Source: Micromonospora chalcea
Lineage (GTDB): Bacteria > Actinomycetota > Actinomycetes > Mycobacteriales > Micromonosporaceae
DNA: 64,000 nt
Direction: 5' to 3'
NCBI RefSeq assembly: GCF_002926165.1
Contig: NZ_MAGP01000001.1
Coordinates: forward strand, 248,001 to 312,000
In this document: positions 8,161-16,179 of the stretch, one piece after another
Numbering within the stretch: the stretch's first letter is position 1
Layout of the letters: each line of letters opens with the position of its first letter
Position numbers and translations under genes: made by a program
The notes under the pieces: generated by a model
The model's input: the letters and a program-made list of their open reading frames with translations, nothing else
The model's database searches: none
What the model was told of the DNA's origin: nothing

Positions 8161-9036
8161 CTGTCCCGGCCGCCCGCCACCCGTCCCACCCGGCGTGCCC
8201 GCCGGGCGCTGGCGCTGATGTGCCTGCTCGTCGTGGCCGGGCTGCCCGCCGGGTCGGCGCCGCTCGGCGAGCCCGGCTCCGGGACGCTGCGGGTGCTCCA
8301 GATGAACCTCTGCAACAGCGGCCGGGCCGGCTGCTACACCGGCCGGGCCGTCCGCCAGGCCGCCGACGTGATCGCCGCCGAGCGACCCGACCTGGTCACG
8401 CTCAACGAGATCTGCCGCGACGACGTGGAGACGCTGGAGCGGGCGCTGCGGGCCGCCCTCCTCGGCGGCACGGTGGTGTCCGCGTTCCACGCCGCCGGTG
8501 ACCGCCCCAACGCCGCGCCCACCTACTGCAACAACGGCCAGCCGTACGGGATCGGGTTGGTGACCCGTCTCGACGCGCGCGGTGCGCGGCCCACAGTGCA
8601 CCGCGGCACCTACCCGGCGCAGGATTTCGCCGACCCGGAGGAGCGGGTCTGGCTCTGCCTGCGGGCCGCCGGGCTGCTGCACGCCTGCACCACGCACCTG
8701 GCGAACACCAGCGGTCAGGTCGCGCTGGCCCAGTGCGCCCAACTGGTCGGCGCGGTGGTGCCGGCGATCCGCCGCGACGGCGGGTACGCGCCCACAGTGC
8801 TCGCCGGTGACCTCAACCTGCGCGTCGGCGGCACGCCGGACGTGCGGTCGTGCGTGCCGGCGGGTTACCGGCGGATCGACGACGGCGCCCGGCAGCAGAT
8901 GGTGACGACGGGCGACGTCACGATCTGCTGCCACCGGCCGGTGGACATGCGCGGGACGACCGACCATCCGGCGCTGCTGGCGACGGTGTCGATCGACGGC
9001 GAGCCCGCGACGGACCTACGGTTTGCGGGCGAGTAG
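8161..9036 (+). CDS. Secreted endonuclease/exonuclease/phosphatase (EEP) family protein
   Basis: About 291 aa if translation begins at a CTG at 8161, which has GGAG (8152-8155) five bases upstream. The first ATG (8218) lies inside the hydrophobic stretch and would give a truncated signal. With the CTG start the N-terminus is a normal signal peptide: basic residues, then ALALMCLLVVAGLPAGSA. The mature part shows the EEP hallmarks LRVLQMNLCN, PDLVTLNEICRDD (metal-binding Glu), THLANTS, LAGDLNLR and TTDHPALLA (catalytic Asp-His). The family hydrolyses phosphodiesters in nucleic acids, lipids or sugars. Several Cys pairs fit an extracytoplasmic protein. It overlaps the convergent methyltransferase by 21 nt. 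Confidence 0.75.
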   Translation: MSRPPATRPTRRARRALALMCLLVVAGLPAGSAPLGEPGSGTLRVLQMNLCNSGRAGCYTGRAVRQAADVIAAERPDLVTLNEICRDDVETLERALRAALLGGTVVSAFHAAGDRPNAAPTYCNNGQPYGIGLVTRLDARGARPTVHRGTYPAQDFADPEERVWLCLRAAGLLHACTTHLANTSGQVALAQCAQLVGAVVPAIRRDGGYAPTVLAGDLNLRVGGTPDVRSCVPAGYRRIDDGARQQMVTTGDVTICCHRPVDMRGTTDHPALLATVSIDGEPATDLRFAGE

Positions 9037-9855
9037 CCCGACGAACGTGTGGTAGGTGTCGGTCTGCTGCGGCGCGGGCGCGACCGGATCCACACGCCAC
9101 TCGGCCAGCGGCACCAGCCCCGGCTCCAGCACCGTCAGCCCGTCGGCGAAGGCGAGGATCTCCTCGTCGGTACGCCAGCGGCCGGTGCCCAGCGACTCGT
9201 TGAAGACCCGCTCGACCTCGCGCGCCTTGCGGGAGCCCTCCGGGTCGCGCTCGCCGGGGTCGCGGAAGTGCGAGATCGCCACGTAGCTGCCGGACGGCAT
9301 CGCGTCGATCAGCTCCGCCGCCACCGCGCCCGGGTCCTCGTCGTCGCCGAGGTGGTGCAGGATCGCGAAGAGCAGCAACCCGATCGGCCGGTCGAAGTCG
9401 AGGAACCGGCGGACGTCCGGGTCGTTGAGGATCTCCTGCGGTGCCCGGACGTCGGCCTGGATCACCGTCGCGGTGCCCTCCGCGGCGAGCAGCGCCCGCC
9501 CGTGGGTCAGCACGATCGGGTCGTTGTCCACGTAGACCACCCGGGCGGCCGGGTTGTGCTCGGTGGCGACCTCGTGCACGTTGCCCTGCGTGGGCAGCCC
9601 CGAGCCGAGGTCGAGGAACTGGTCGATGCCCGCCTCGGTGACCAGGAACCGGATGACCCGGCGCAGGAACGCCCGGTTGGCCTGGCCGGCGGCGGGCCCG
9701 TCCGGCGTGATCCGCAGCGCGTGCTCGGCGACCTTCCGGTCGACCTCGAAGTTGTCCTTGCCGCCCAGGAAGTAGTCGTAGACCCGGGCGACGCTGGGAA
9801 CGTTGAGGTCGATGCCGGGGGGTGCCGCCTTGTCGCGGGTCACAGGCGTCTCCAT
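9016..9855 (-). CDS. SAM-dependent methyltransferase, DUF574/Methyltransf_19 family
   Basis: 279 aa. The family signature VARVYDYFLGGKDNFEVDR is at about residues 19-37, followed by the cofactor loop FLDLGSGLPTQGNVHEVA and an acidic VVYVDNDPIV strand. This family is expanded in actinomycetes and its substrates are unknown. The ATG at 9855 was preferred over an upstream start because residues before it are low-complexity and unlike the family. It faces the EEP gene tail to tail and diverges from the SARP gene across a 242-nt intergenic region. No evident link to the biosynthetic locus. Confidence 0.85.
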   Translation of the reverse strand: METPVTRDKAAPPGIDLNVPSVARVYDYFLGGKDNFEVDRKVAEHALRITPDGPAAGQANRAFLRRVIRFLVTEAGIDQFLDLGSGLPTQGNVHEVATEHNPAARVVYVDNDPIVLTHGRALLAAEGTATVIQADVRAPQEILNDPDVRRFLDFDRPIGLLLFAILHHLGDDEDPGAVAAELIDAMPSGSYVAISHFRDPGERDPEGSRKAREVERVFNESLGTGRWRTDEEILAFADGLTVLEPGLVPLAEWRVDPVAPAPQQTDTYHTFVGLLARKP

Positions 9856-10028
9856 TCGATTCTGATCAGCGCCGCCCGCCGGTGGGGTTACGGGCGTTTT
9901 CGGGGAGTGTAGCGACCGGACGGCCCGAATTGTGGCCCCGGCTGGTACCGCTCCCACGGCGTCGGCCCGTCACCAGCACGTTCACCGTGCGACACGCGGA
10001 ACGCGCCGGGCCGGAACCGGCTCGCCGA

Positions 10029-10070
10029 TGTCCGATGTGGCGTTCCCACTGCCATACTCGGCATCGGACA
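10029..10070. promoter_or_regulatory. 9-bp inverted repeat in the SARP promoter region
   Basis: TGTCCGATG (10029-10037) and its exact complement CATCGGACA (10062-10070) are separated by 24 bases. The left arm also forms a direct repeat with CCGATG at 10025-10030. The pair lies 28-69 bases before the SARP start codon and could be an operator, for instance for autoregulation. Function inferred. Confidence 0.3.
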
Positions 10071-10097
10071 GGTGAACATCGTCGTAAGGGTGATGGC

Positions 10098-13000
10098 GTG
10101 CGGTTCCGGGTGCTGGGTCCGCCCGGCATCGACCGGGACGGGCGAGGCGTGCCGCTCGGCGGGCCGAAGCAGCGGGCCCTGCTGGCCCTGTTCCTGCTGC
10201 GGCCGAACCGGTTCGTCGCCGCCGACTGGCTGGTCGAGGCGCTGTGGGACGGGCGACCGCCGGCCAGCGCCCACACGACGCTGCGCACCTACGTCGCCGG
10301 ACTGCGCCGGGCGGTGGAGCCCGAGCGGTCCCACCGCGAGCCGGCGCGCGTCCTGCGCAGCCGCCCCCGGGGGTACGAGCTGCGGGTCGAGGACGATGCC
10401 GTCGACGCGATCCGATTCGGACGCCTGGTGGACCGGGCGGCGGACACGCTCGCGGCCGGGCAGCCGGCGGTCGCCGAGCGGACGTACGCCGAGGCGCTGG
10501 CGCTGTGGCGGGGCGAGCCGCTCGCCGGCGTCGGCGAGCTGAACGCGGTGCGTCCGGAGGTGGCGCGGCTGACCGAGCTGCGGCTCACCGCCGAGGAGGG
10601 CCGCCTGACGGCTGCCGTCGCGGCCGGCCGGCACGCGCCGCTGCTGGCGGAACTGCGCCGCTTCGTGTCGGCGAATCCGCTGCGCGAGGGGGCCCGCGCG
10701 CAGCTGATGCTGGCGCTGTCCCGGTCCGGCCGGCAGACCGAGGCGCTCGCGGCCTTCGACGAGGGCCGCCGGGTCCTCGCCGCGGAGTACGGCCTCGACC
10801 CCGGTGAGCAGATGCGGGCGGCGCACCGGCTGATCCTGGAGCAGGCCGTACCGGCGCAGCCCGGACCCTCGGCGGTGGCCGGCCGGCAGGTCGTGCGGGC
10901 GGCCGGGCCCGCGCCGGTGCCGGCCGAACCCGAACCGGGCCCGGCCGCGGAGTCGCCGCGGCGGCACGCGGACCCGCTCGTGGGGCGGGGCGCCGAGCTT
11001 GCGCTGCTGCGGGAGACGCTCGACGCGGCCACCCGGCGCGGCGGGCGGGTGCTGGCAGTGGTGGGGGAGGCGGGCATCGGCAAGACCAGCCTCGCCGCGG
11101 CGCTCGGCGACCGGGCCGCCACCGGCGGCGTGCCGGTCGTCTGGGGTCGCTGTCCCGACGTCGGGCAGGCGCCACCGTTCTGGCTGTGGAACCAGGTGGT
11201 ACGCGCGCTCGCGGCGATGCCGGACGCCGGCGCCACCGGCTCGGCGAGCCGCCTGGGCGGGTTCGCCGCCGGATCGCTGCCCGGCCCCGCGGAAGGCGGC
11301 GGCCTCGACCCCACGGCGCGGTTCCAGGTGTACGAGGCGGCGTCCGGCCTGGTGCACGCGGCGGCCCGGCGGCACGGCCTGCTGGTCGTGCTGGACGACC
11401 TGCACGCCGCCGACCCGGACTCGCTGCTGTTGCTGCGCTACCTCTCCGCCGGGCTGTCCACGTCCCGGGCGCTGGTGGTCGCAACGCTCCGTCCGTACGA
11501 CCACGACCCGGCCCTGGTGGCGACGGTCGCCGAGCTGGCGCGCGGCCGCGACTTCGGTCAGCTCCGGCTCGCCGGGCTGGACGCCTCCTCGGTCGCCACC
11601 CTCGTCCGGCGCCGGACCGGGGTGGCGCCGCCGGAGCCGGTGGTGGTCCGCCTCGTCACCCGCACCGGCGGGAACCCGTTCTTCCTCACCGAGCTGCTGC
11701 GGTCCCGCACCGACGCGGCGGCCGACGCGGAACTGCCGCCGAGCATCCGGGACACGGTACGGCTGCGGCTCGTCGGGCTGCCCGAGCCCGCCCGACGCTG
11801 CCTCGACCTGCTCAGCGTGGCCGGACACGAGCTGGACCTGCAGGTGATGGTGGCGGCGCTGGACACCACCGCACCGGCGGTCGCCGAAGCGCTCGCCCCG
11901 GCGTACACGGCCGCGCTGGTCACCGAGGCGGGGCCGGGCACCGTCACGTTCCGCCATCCGCTGATCGCCGAGGTCACCTACGCCGAGCTGGTCCCGCCGC
12001 GCCGGGCCGCGTTGCACGCCCGGCTGGCGCGCGCGTACGAGCGGGCCGCCGGTGTCGCGCCGGCCGAGCTGGCCCGCCACTACGGTCAGGCGATCGGCCT
12101 CGGACACGGCGAGGACCACCTGCGGTGGTCGCTGCGCGCCGCCGACGACGCGACGCGGCGGGTCGCCTACGAGGACGCGCTCGGCCACCTCGAACGCGCC
12201 GCGCACCGGCTGGCCCCGGCCGCGCAGACCTCGCCCGACGCGGCGTCCACCGAACTGACCGTCCAGCTGCGCCGCGCGGCGCTGTTGCAGATGACCGTCG
12301 GCGTCGGCAGCGACGCCGTCGACCAGGTCTGCGCCCGCGCCCGGGAGCTGCTGACGCTCGTCGGGCCGGACACCGACCTCCGGCACGCGCTCTGGGCGCT
12401 GGGTGAGCTGGCCGCCAACCGGGCCGAGTTCGCGATCTGCGCCGACCTCGCCGGGCGCCTGGTGCGGTCCGCGGACGACGGCAGCGGGCTGATCGCCGTG
12501 GCCGGTGAGTACCTGCTCGGCGCGGTCGGCTACTTCACCGGCCGTCAGGCCGAGGCCGAGCGGCGGCTCAGCGCCGGCATCGAACGGCTGCGTACCGTCG
12601 ACCGGGCGCTGCTGCGCCGGGAGGTCGGCCGGCGGCCGGTGCTGGCCTGCCACAACTTCCGGGCGCTCGTGCGGTCGATGCGCGGCGACCCGGTCGGCGC
12701 CCGGGCGGACATCGCCGACGCCGAGGCCCTCGCCGAGGAACTGGACGACCCGTACGGCCGGGCCAACGCGGCGCTCTACGCGGCCTGGCTGGCGATGCAG
12801 GAACACGACGTCGACGCGGCCGACGCCGCGGGACGGCGGTGCCGGGACATCGGGAGGTCCACCGGCCTGCCGCACATGACGGCGACCGGCGCGTACTTCC
12901 TGGAGTGGGCCGCCGCCCGCGCCGGCGACCACGGCCGGCTCGACGCGATGCGCGCCGCCGCCGACGGGTTCTACCGTCCCGGGTTGCGGTCCACCCGCAC

Positions 13001-13238
13001 CATCACGTGCGCCGCGATGGCCGAGGCGTACCTGACCGCCGGTCGCGCGGAGACCGCCGCGACGCTGGCCGAGGAAGGGCTGGCCGTGGCGGACCGGTTC
13101 GGTGAGCGCGTCGTCGTCGCGGAGCTGCACCGGATCCGTGGGGTCGCGCGCCGCGACCGCGCGGAGTGGGACCTCGGCGCCCGGATCGCCGCCGACCAGG
13201 GCGCCGCACTGCTGCGGCAGCGGTTCGCGACGTTCTGA
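10098..13238 (+). CDS. AfsR/SARP-type transcriptional regulator (BTAD + ATPase + TPR-like)
   Basis: 1046 aa from the GTG at 10098, which follows AAGGG (10086-10090) at good spacing. Residues 1 to about 90 are a winged-helix DNA-binding domain (VRFRVLGPPG, GGPKQRALLALFLL). A bacterial transcriptional activator domain follows to about residue 245. A Pro/Ala-rich linker leads to an ATPase region with Walker A GEAGIGKTS (about residue 322) and Walker B LLVVLDDLHAAD, then a long TPR-like helical tail. No LuxR-type helix-turn-helix is present at the C-terminus. Large SARPs often switch on antibiotic pathways. It lies 6 kb from the PKS/NRPS core, so control of that locus is possible but unproven. 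The inverted repeat just upstream could be its operator. Confidence 0.88.
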   Translation: MRFRVLGPPGIDRDGRGVPLGGPKQRALLALFLLRPNRFVAADWLVEALWDGRPPASAHTTLRTYVAGLRRAVEPERSHREPARVLRSRPRGYELRVEDDAVDAIRFGRLVDRAADTLAAGQPAVAERTYAEALALWRGEPLAGVGELNAVRPEVARLTELRLTAEEGRLTAAVAAGRHAPLLAELRRFVSANPLREGARAQLMLALSRSGRQTEALAAFDEGRRVLAAEYGLDPGEQMRAAHRLILEQAVPAQPGPSAVAGRQVVRAAGPAPVPAEPEPGPAAESPRRHADPLVGRGAELALLRETLDAATRRGGRVLAVVGEAGIGKTSLAAALGDRAATGGVPVVWGRCPDVGQAPPFWLWNQVVRALAAMPDAGATGSASRLGGFAAGSLPGPAEGGGLDPTARFQVYEAASGLVHAAARRHGLLVVLDDLHAADPDSLLLLRYLSAGLSTSRALVVATLRPYDHDPALVATVAELARGRDFGQLRLAGLDASSVATLVRRRTGVAPPEPVVVRLVTRTGGNPFFLTELLRSRTDAAADAELPPSIRDTVRLRLVGLPEPARRCLDLLSVAGHELDLQVMVAALDTTAPAVAEALAPAYTAALVTEAGPGTVTFRHPLIAEVTYAELVPPRRAALHARLARAYERAAGVAPAELARHYGQAIGLGHGEDHLRWSLRAADDATRRVAYEDALGHLERAAHRLAPAAQTSPDAASTELTVQLRRAALLQMTVGVGSDAVDQVCARARELLTLVGPDTDLRHALWALGELAANRAEFAICADLAGRLVRSADDGSGLIAVAGEYLLGAVGYFTGRQAEAERRLSAGIERLRTVDRALLRREVGRRPVLACHNFRALVRSMRGDPVGARADIADAEALAEELDDPYGRANAALYAAWLAMQEHDVDAADAAGRRCRDIGRSTGLPHMTATGAYFLEWAAARAGDHGRLDAMRAAADGFYRPGLRSTRTITCAAMAEAYLTAGRAETAATLAEEGLAVADRFGERVVVAELHRIRGVARRDRAEWDLGARIAADQGAALLRQRFATF

Positions 13239-13354
13239 CCGGTGTGGCGGCCCGCCTCCACGCCTTCTCCACACCCTTTCCACGCCGGGCTGGTGCCCTG
13301 GTCGGCGTCGGACGGCCGGAGCCGTCCGGGACCACGTTCCGAAAGGGCATCACG

Positions 13355-15055
13355 ATGGGATCAGTTCAGCCGCCGGATCGCCAGGCCGTCCAGGAGGTCG
13401 ACGTCGCCGTCATCGGCTGCGGGCCGGTGGGCGCGCTCACCGCGAACCTGCTCGGCGCCCGCGGCGTCCGTACGCTCGTCGTGGAGCGCAGTGCGACGGC
13501 GCACGGCCAGCCGCGGGCCTTCTCCTGCGACGACGAGGCGATGCGCATCTACCAGCAGGCCGGCCTGCTCGACGAGATCCGCGACGCCACTGTCGCGCCG
13601 CCGCTCGTGGAATACGTCAACGGCGCCGGCCGGGTCTTCGCCCGGATGGCGCTGTCCGAGACGGACTTCGGGTACGGGCACGCGCCGCTGCGCTTCTTCG
13701 ACCAGCCTCGGCTGGAACACACGCTGCGTACCGGGCTGGACCGGTTCCCGCACGTGCAGCTCTCGCTCGGCACCGAGATGGCCGGCCTCACCCAGGACGA
13801 GGACGGGGTCACCGTGCTGCTGTCCGACGTGGCCACCGGGCAGCGGCGGACGGTCCGCGCCCGGTACGTGCTCGGCTGCGACGGCGCGCGCAGCGCCACC
13901 CGCGCCGCCGTCCGGATCCCGCTGTCCGGGGCGAGCTACGCCGAGCCGTGGCTGGCCGTCTCCGGCGACGTGCCGCCCGACGCGGTACGGGTCGGGGACA
14001 CCCGGTTCGTCTGCGACTGGCGGCGTCCGGCGTTCGTGTCCCCGGGCGCGGCCGGCAGCTACCGGATGGAGTTCATGCTGCGCCCGGGGGAGACCGAGGA
14101 CGAGATGCAGCGGCCCGAGACCGTCGCCGCGCTCGTCTCGCCGTACGTCGACCCGGACCGGTTCACAGTCACCCGCGCGGTGGTCTACACCTTCCACCAC
14201 CTCATCGCGCGACGGTGGCGGGAGGGACGGGTGTTCCTGCTCGGCGACGCCGCCCACCAGATGCCGCCGTTCATGGGCCAGGGACTGTGCAGCGGCCTGC
14301 GCGACGCGGCGAACCTGTCGTGGAAGCTGTCGCTGGTGCTGTCCGGCGTCGCCGACGCCGCAGTGCTCGACACGTACGAGATCGAGCGGCGCCCGCACAC
14401 GGTGGAGATGGCGCGCACGAGCGTCCGGCTGGGGCACGTCTTCCTGGCCCGCAACCGGGTCACCGCCGGAATGCGCGACGCCGCGCTGCGGGCGGTGCAG
14501 ACGATCCCCCGGGTACGGCGGTTCGTGGAGCGCTTCGAGTTCAAGCCGGTGCCGGCGTACCGGCGGGGCCTGATGGCCGGCGGGCGGCGCGCCGGCGTGG
14601 TCGGGACGATGTTCCCCCAGCCGCGGGTCCTCGTCCCGGGCGCGCCCGGGGAGCGCCTGCTCGACGAGGTGCTCGGCGACGGTTTCGCCGTGCTCGGCCG
14701 CGCCGGCGTGGACAACCCGCTCGGAGCGTGGCGGCCGGGGCTGCCGGCGCGGTTCGTCGCGGTCCACCCGAGCGGTACGTCGCTCGCCGACCTGCCGGAT
14801 CCGCTTGCCGGCCCTTCGGCACCCGGCGGGCCGGACCGGGTCGACGTGGTGGACGCCGAGGGGGTGCTCGGCGGTTGGCTGCGACGGCACGGCGCCGACC
14901 TGGTGGTGCTGCGGCCGGACCGGTTCGTGTTCGCCATGGTGGCTGCCGGTGGGATCGAGCAGGCCGGGCGGGACCTGTCCGCCGCGCTCGGCGCGCCGGA
15001 CGGAGGCCGGAGCCGGGCGGACACAGCGGGACTCGCTGCGGCGCCGGGTTCGTGA
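13355..15055 (+). CDS. FAD-dependent aromatic hydroxylase (MhpA/PheA-like)
   Basis: 566 aa, close to the usual length of class A flavin monooxygenases such as 3-(3-hydroxyphenyl)propionate hydroxylase. It starts at the ATG at 13355 after GAAAGGG (13341-13347). The ADP-binding GCGPVGALTANLLGARG loop is at about residues 21-37, the NADPH/FAD GCDGARSATR motif is mid-protein, and the second FAD motif is LLGDAAHQMPPFMGQGL. The C-terminal third is the thioredoxin-like dimer domain. It would insert one oxygen into a phenolic or polyketide-like substrate. No ring-cleavage genes are adjacent, so catabolic use is not supported. It follows the regulator by 116 nt and may be controlled by it; substrate unknown. 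Confidence 0.88.
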   Translation: MGSVQPPDRQAVQEVDVAVIGCGPVGALTANLLGARGVRTLVVERSATAHGQPRAFSCDDEAMRIYQQAGLLDEIRDATVAPPLVEYVNGAGRVFARMALSETDFGYGHAPLRFFDQPRLEHTLRTGLDRFPHVQLSLGTEMAGLTQDEDGVTVLLSDVATGQRRTVRARYVLGCDGARSATRAAVRIPLSGASYAEPWLAVSGDVPPDAVRVGDTRFVCDWRRPAFVSPGAAGSYRMEFMLRPGETEDEMQRPETVAALVSPYVDPDRFTVTRAVVYTFHHLIARRWREGRVFLLGDAAHQMPPFMGQGLCSGLRDAANLSWKLSLVLSGVADAAVLDTYEIERRPHTVEMARTSVRLGHVFLARNRVTAGMRDAALRAVQTIPRVRRFVERFEFKPVPAYRRGLMAGGRRAGVVGTMFPQPRVLVPGAPGERLLDEVLGDGFAVLGRAGVDNPLGAWRPGLPARFVAVHPSGTSLADLPDPLAGPSAPGGPDRVDVVDAEGVLGGWLRRHGADLVVLRPDRFVFAMVAAGGIEQAGRDLSAALGAPDGGRSRADTAGLAAAPGS

Positions 15056-15086
15056 CCTGAGCCCCGGTGCCCGTGGCTCCCGCTCC

Positions 15087-15092
15087 TATCAT
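15087..15092 (+). promoter_or_regulatory. Candidate -10 element for a leaderless GIY-YIG mRNA
   Basis: TATCAT ends eight bases before the GTG start at 15101, and no ribosome site precedes that GTG. This geometry fits leaderless transcription, which is common in actinomycetes. No good -35 hexamer is visible. Confidence 0.3.
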
Positions 15093-15100
15093 CGTTCACT

Positions 15101-16045
15101 GTGGACGACGCGAAGGTCGACCGGGTGGCTGTCGACGGGGCGGGCTCGATCGCGCACCTGCTGCCCAGGTCACGCGGCCGGTGCGGCATCTACGAGCTGA
15201 CCTTCGCCGACGGTGAGCGGTACGTGGGGCAGGCCGTCGACGTGGTGGCGCGGTTCGGCATGCACCGCCAGAAGTGGCACGACATCGTCGAGATCGCTTT
15301 CCGGCGGGTGCCGCGCGACCGGCTCGACGAGGAGGAGCGGGATCAGATCCGCAGGCGGGAGTCGGCCGGGGTGCGGCTGCGCAACGTCGTACACACCGCC
15401 GGCCGGCTCGGCGCCGCCGACCTGGACCGGATACTGCCCCCGCCGCGGCAGCAACGCTGGCTGGCCGGACACGAGCCGTGCCCGATCCCCCTCGCGCTCG
15501 GCGAGGGGGATCCCGACCTGCGCCGCCGTACCCGCCACCAGTTCGACCGGCTGCGAGCCGATGCCCGGTTCACCGCCGAGATGGGCCGTCTGGTCGGGGC
15601 GTACCTGCGCCTCACGATCCCTGCACCGGAGCAGACCGAGCGTGACTTCTGGACGCTCACCGCGCTGCCCGGCACCAACGCCGCCCGCTACCCGCGCCTG
15701 TTCACCGTCTCCGTGCACGCGCTGGAGACGCTGTTCGTCTGCCATGACCGGCGGCGGCCGCAGGCTCCGCACATCCGCCTGAACATCGACGAGACCGTGG
15801 CCCGGTCACAGTTCCGCACGCGGCTGCGGCTGCGAGCGATGGGTGCGGCCCGGGCCCCCTACCGCGTCCGACCGGGGGTTTTGGCGCTGGAGTTCGAGTC
15901 GGTCGAGAGCGCGCACGACGCGCTGACCCGGCGGCAGATCGTCAAGGCTGCTCGCCGGCTCAACCTGGACCTGATGAGGAAGGGACCCGCGCTCAACTGG
16001 AAGACCCACTGCCCGGACCTCGTCCGGCACGTGCTGTCGAGTTGA
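15101..16045 (+). CDS. GIY-YIG domain protein of unknown role
   Basis: 314 aa beginning at GTG 15101. The N-terminal 80 residues hold a GIY-YIG nuclease-type core: CGIYELTF at about residues 28-35, RYVGQAVDVVARFGMHR at about 39-55 with the catalytic-type Arg, and a downstream Glu-rich helix. The remaining about 230 residues are not a domain I recognise; they are Arg-rich and could bind nucleic acid. GIY-YIG folds cut or nick DNA in homing endonucleases, UvrC and restriction enzymes. No methyltransferase, intron or transposon signs surround it, so restriction or mobility roles lack support. It stands between the hydroxylase and the secreted hydrolase. Confidence 0.65.
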   Translation: MDDAKVDRVAVDGAGSIAHLLPRSRGRCGIYELTFADGERYVGQAVDVVARFGMHRQKWHDIVEIAFRRVPRDRLDEEERDQIRRRESAGVRLRNVVHTAGRLGAADLDRILPPPRQQRWLAGHEPCPIPLALGEGDPDLRRRTRHQFDRLRADARFTAEMGRLVGAYLRLTIPAPEQTERDFWTLTALPGTNAARYPRLFTVSVHALETLFVCHDRRRPQAPHIRLNIDETVARSQFRTRLRLRAMGAARAPYRVRPGVLALEFESVESAHDALTRRQIVKAARRLNLDLMRKGPALNWKTHCPDLVRHVLSS

Positions 16046-16179
16046 GCACGGGAAGGTTGGTGCGCTGCCGGGCGCGGCGGCCGCGACGGCGATCCCTTGC
16101 CGGGATGCGTGCACGCGCGTAGGAAGAGCACCACCATCCACCACCGTCGTACCACACTCCGATGCCGAAGGAGACGCGC

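Noticed and set aside
12900..13238. LuxR-type helix-turn-helix expected at the end of the large regulator
   Set aside because: The last 100 residues are TPR-like helices with no HTH pattern, so it is not a LAL regulator.
9888..13283. 1131-codon minus-strand frame opposite the SARP regulator
   Set aside because: The plus strand encodes a complete winged helix-BTAD-ATPase protein; the antisense is compositionally biased.
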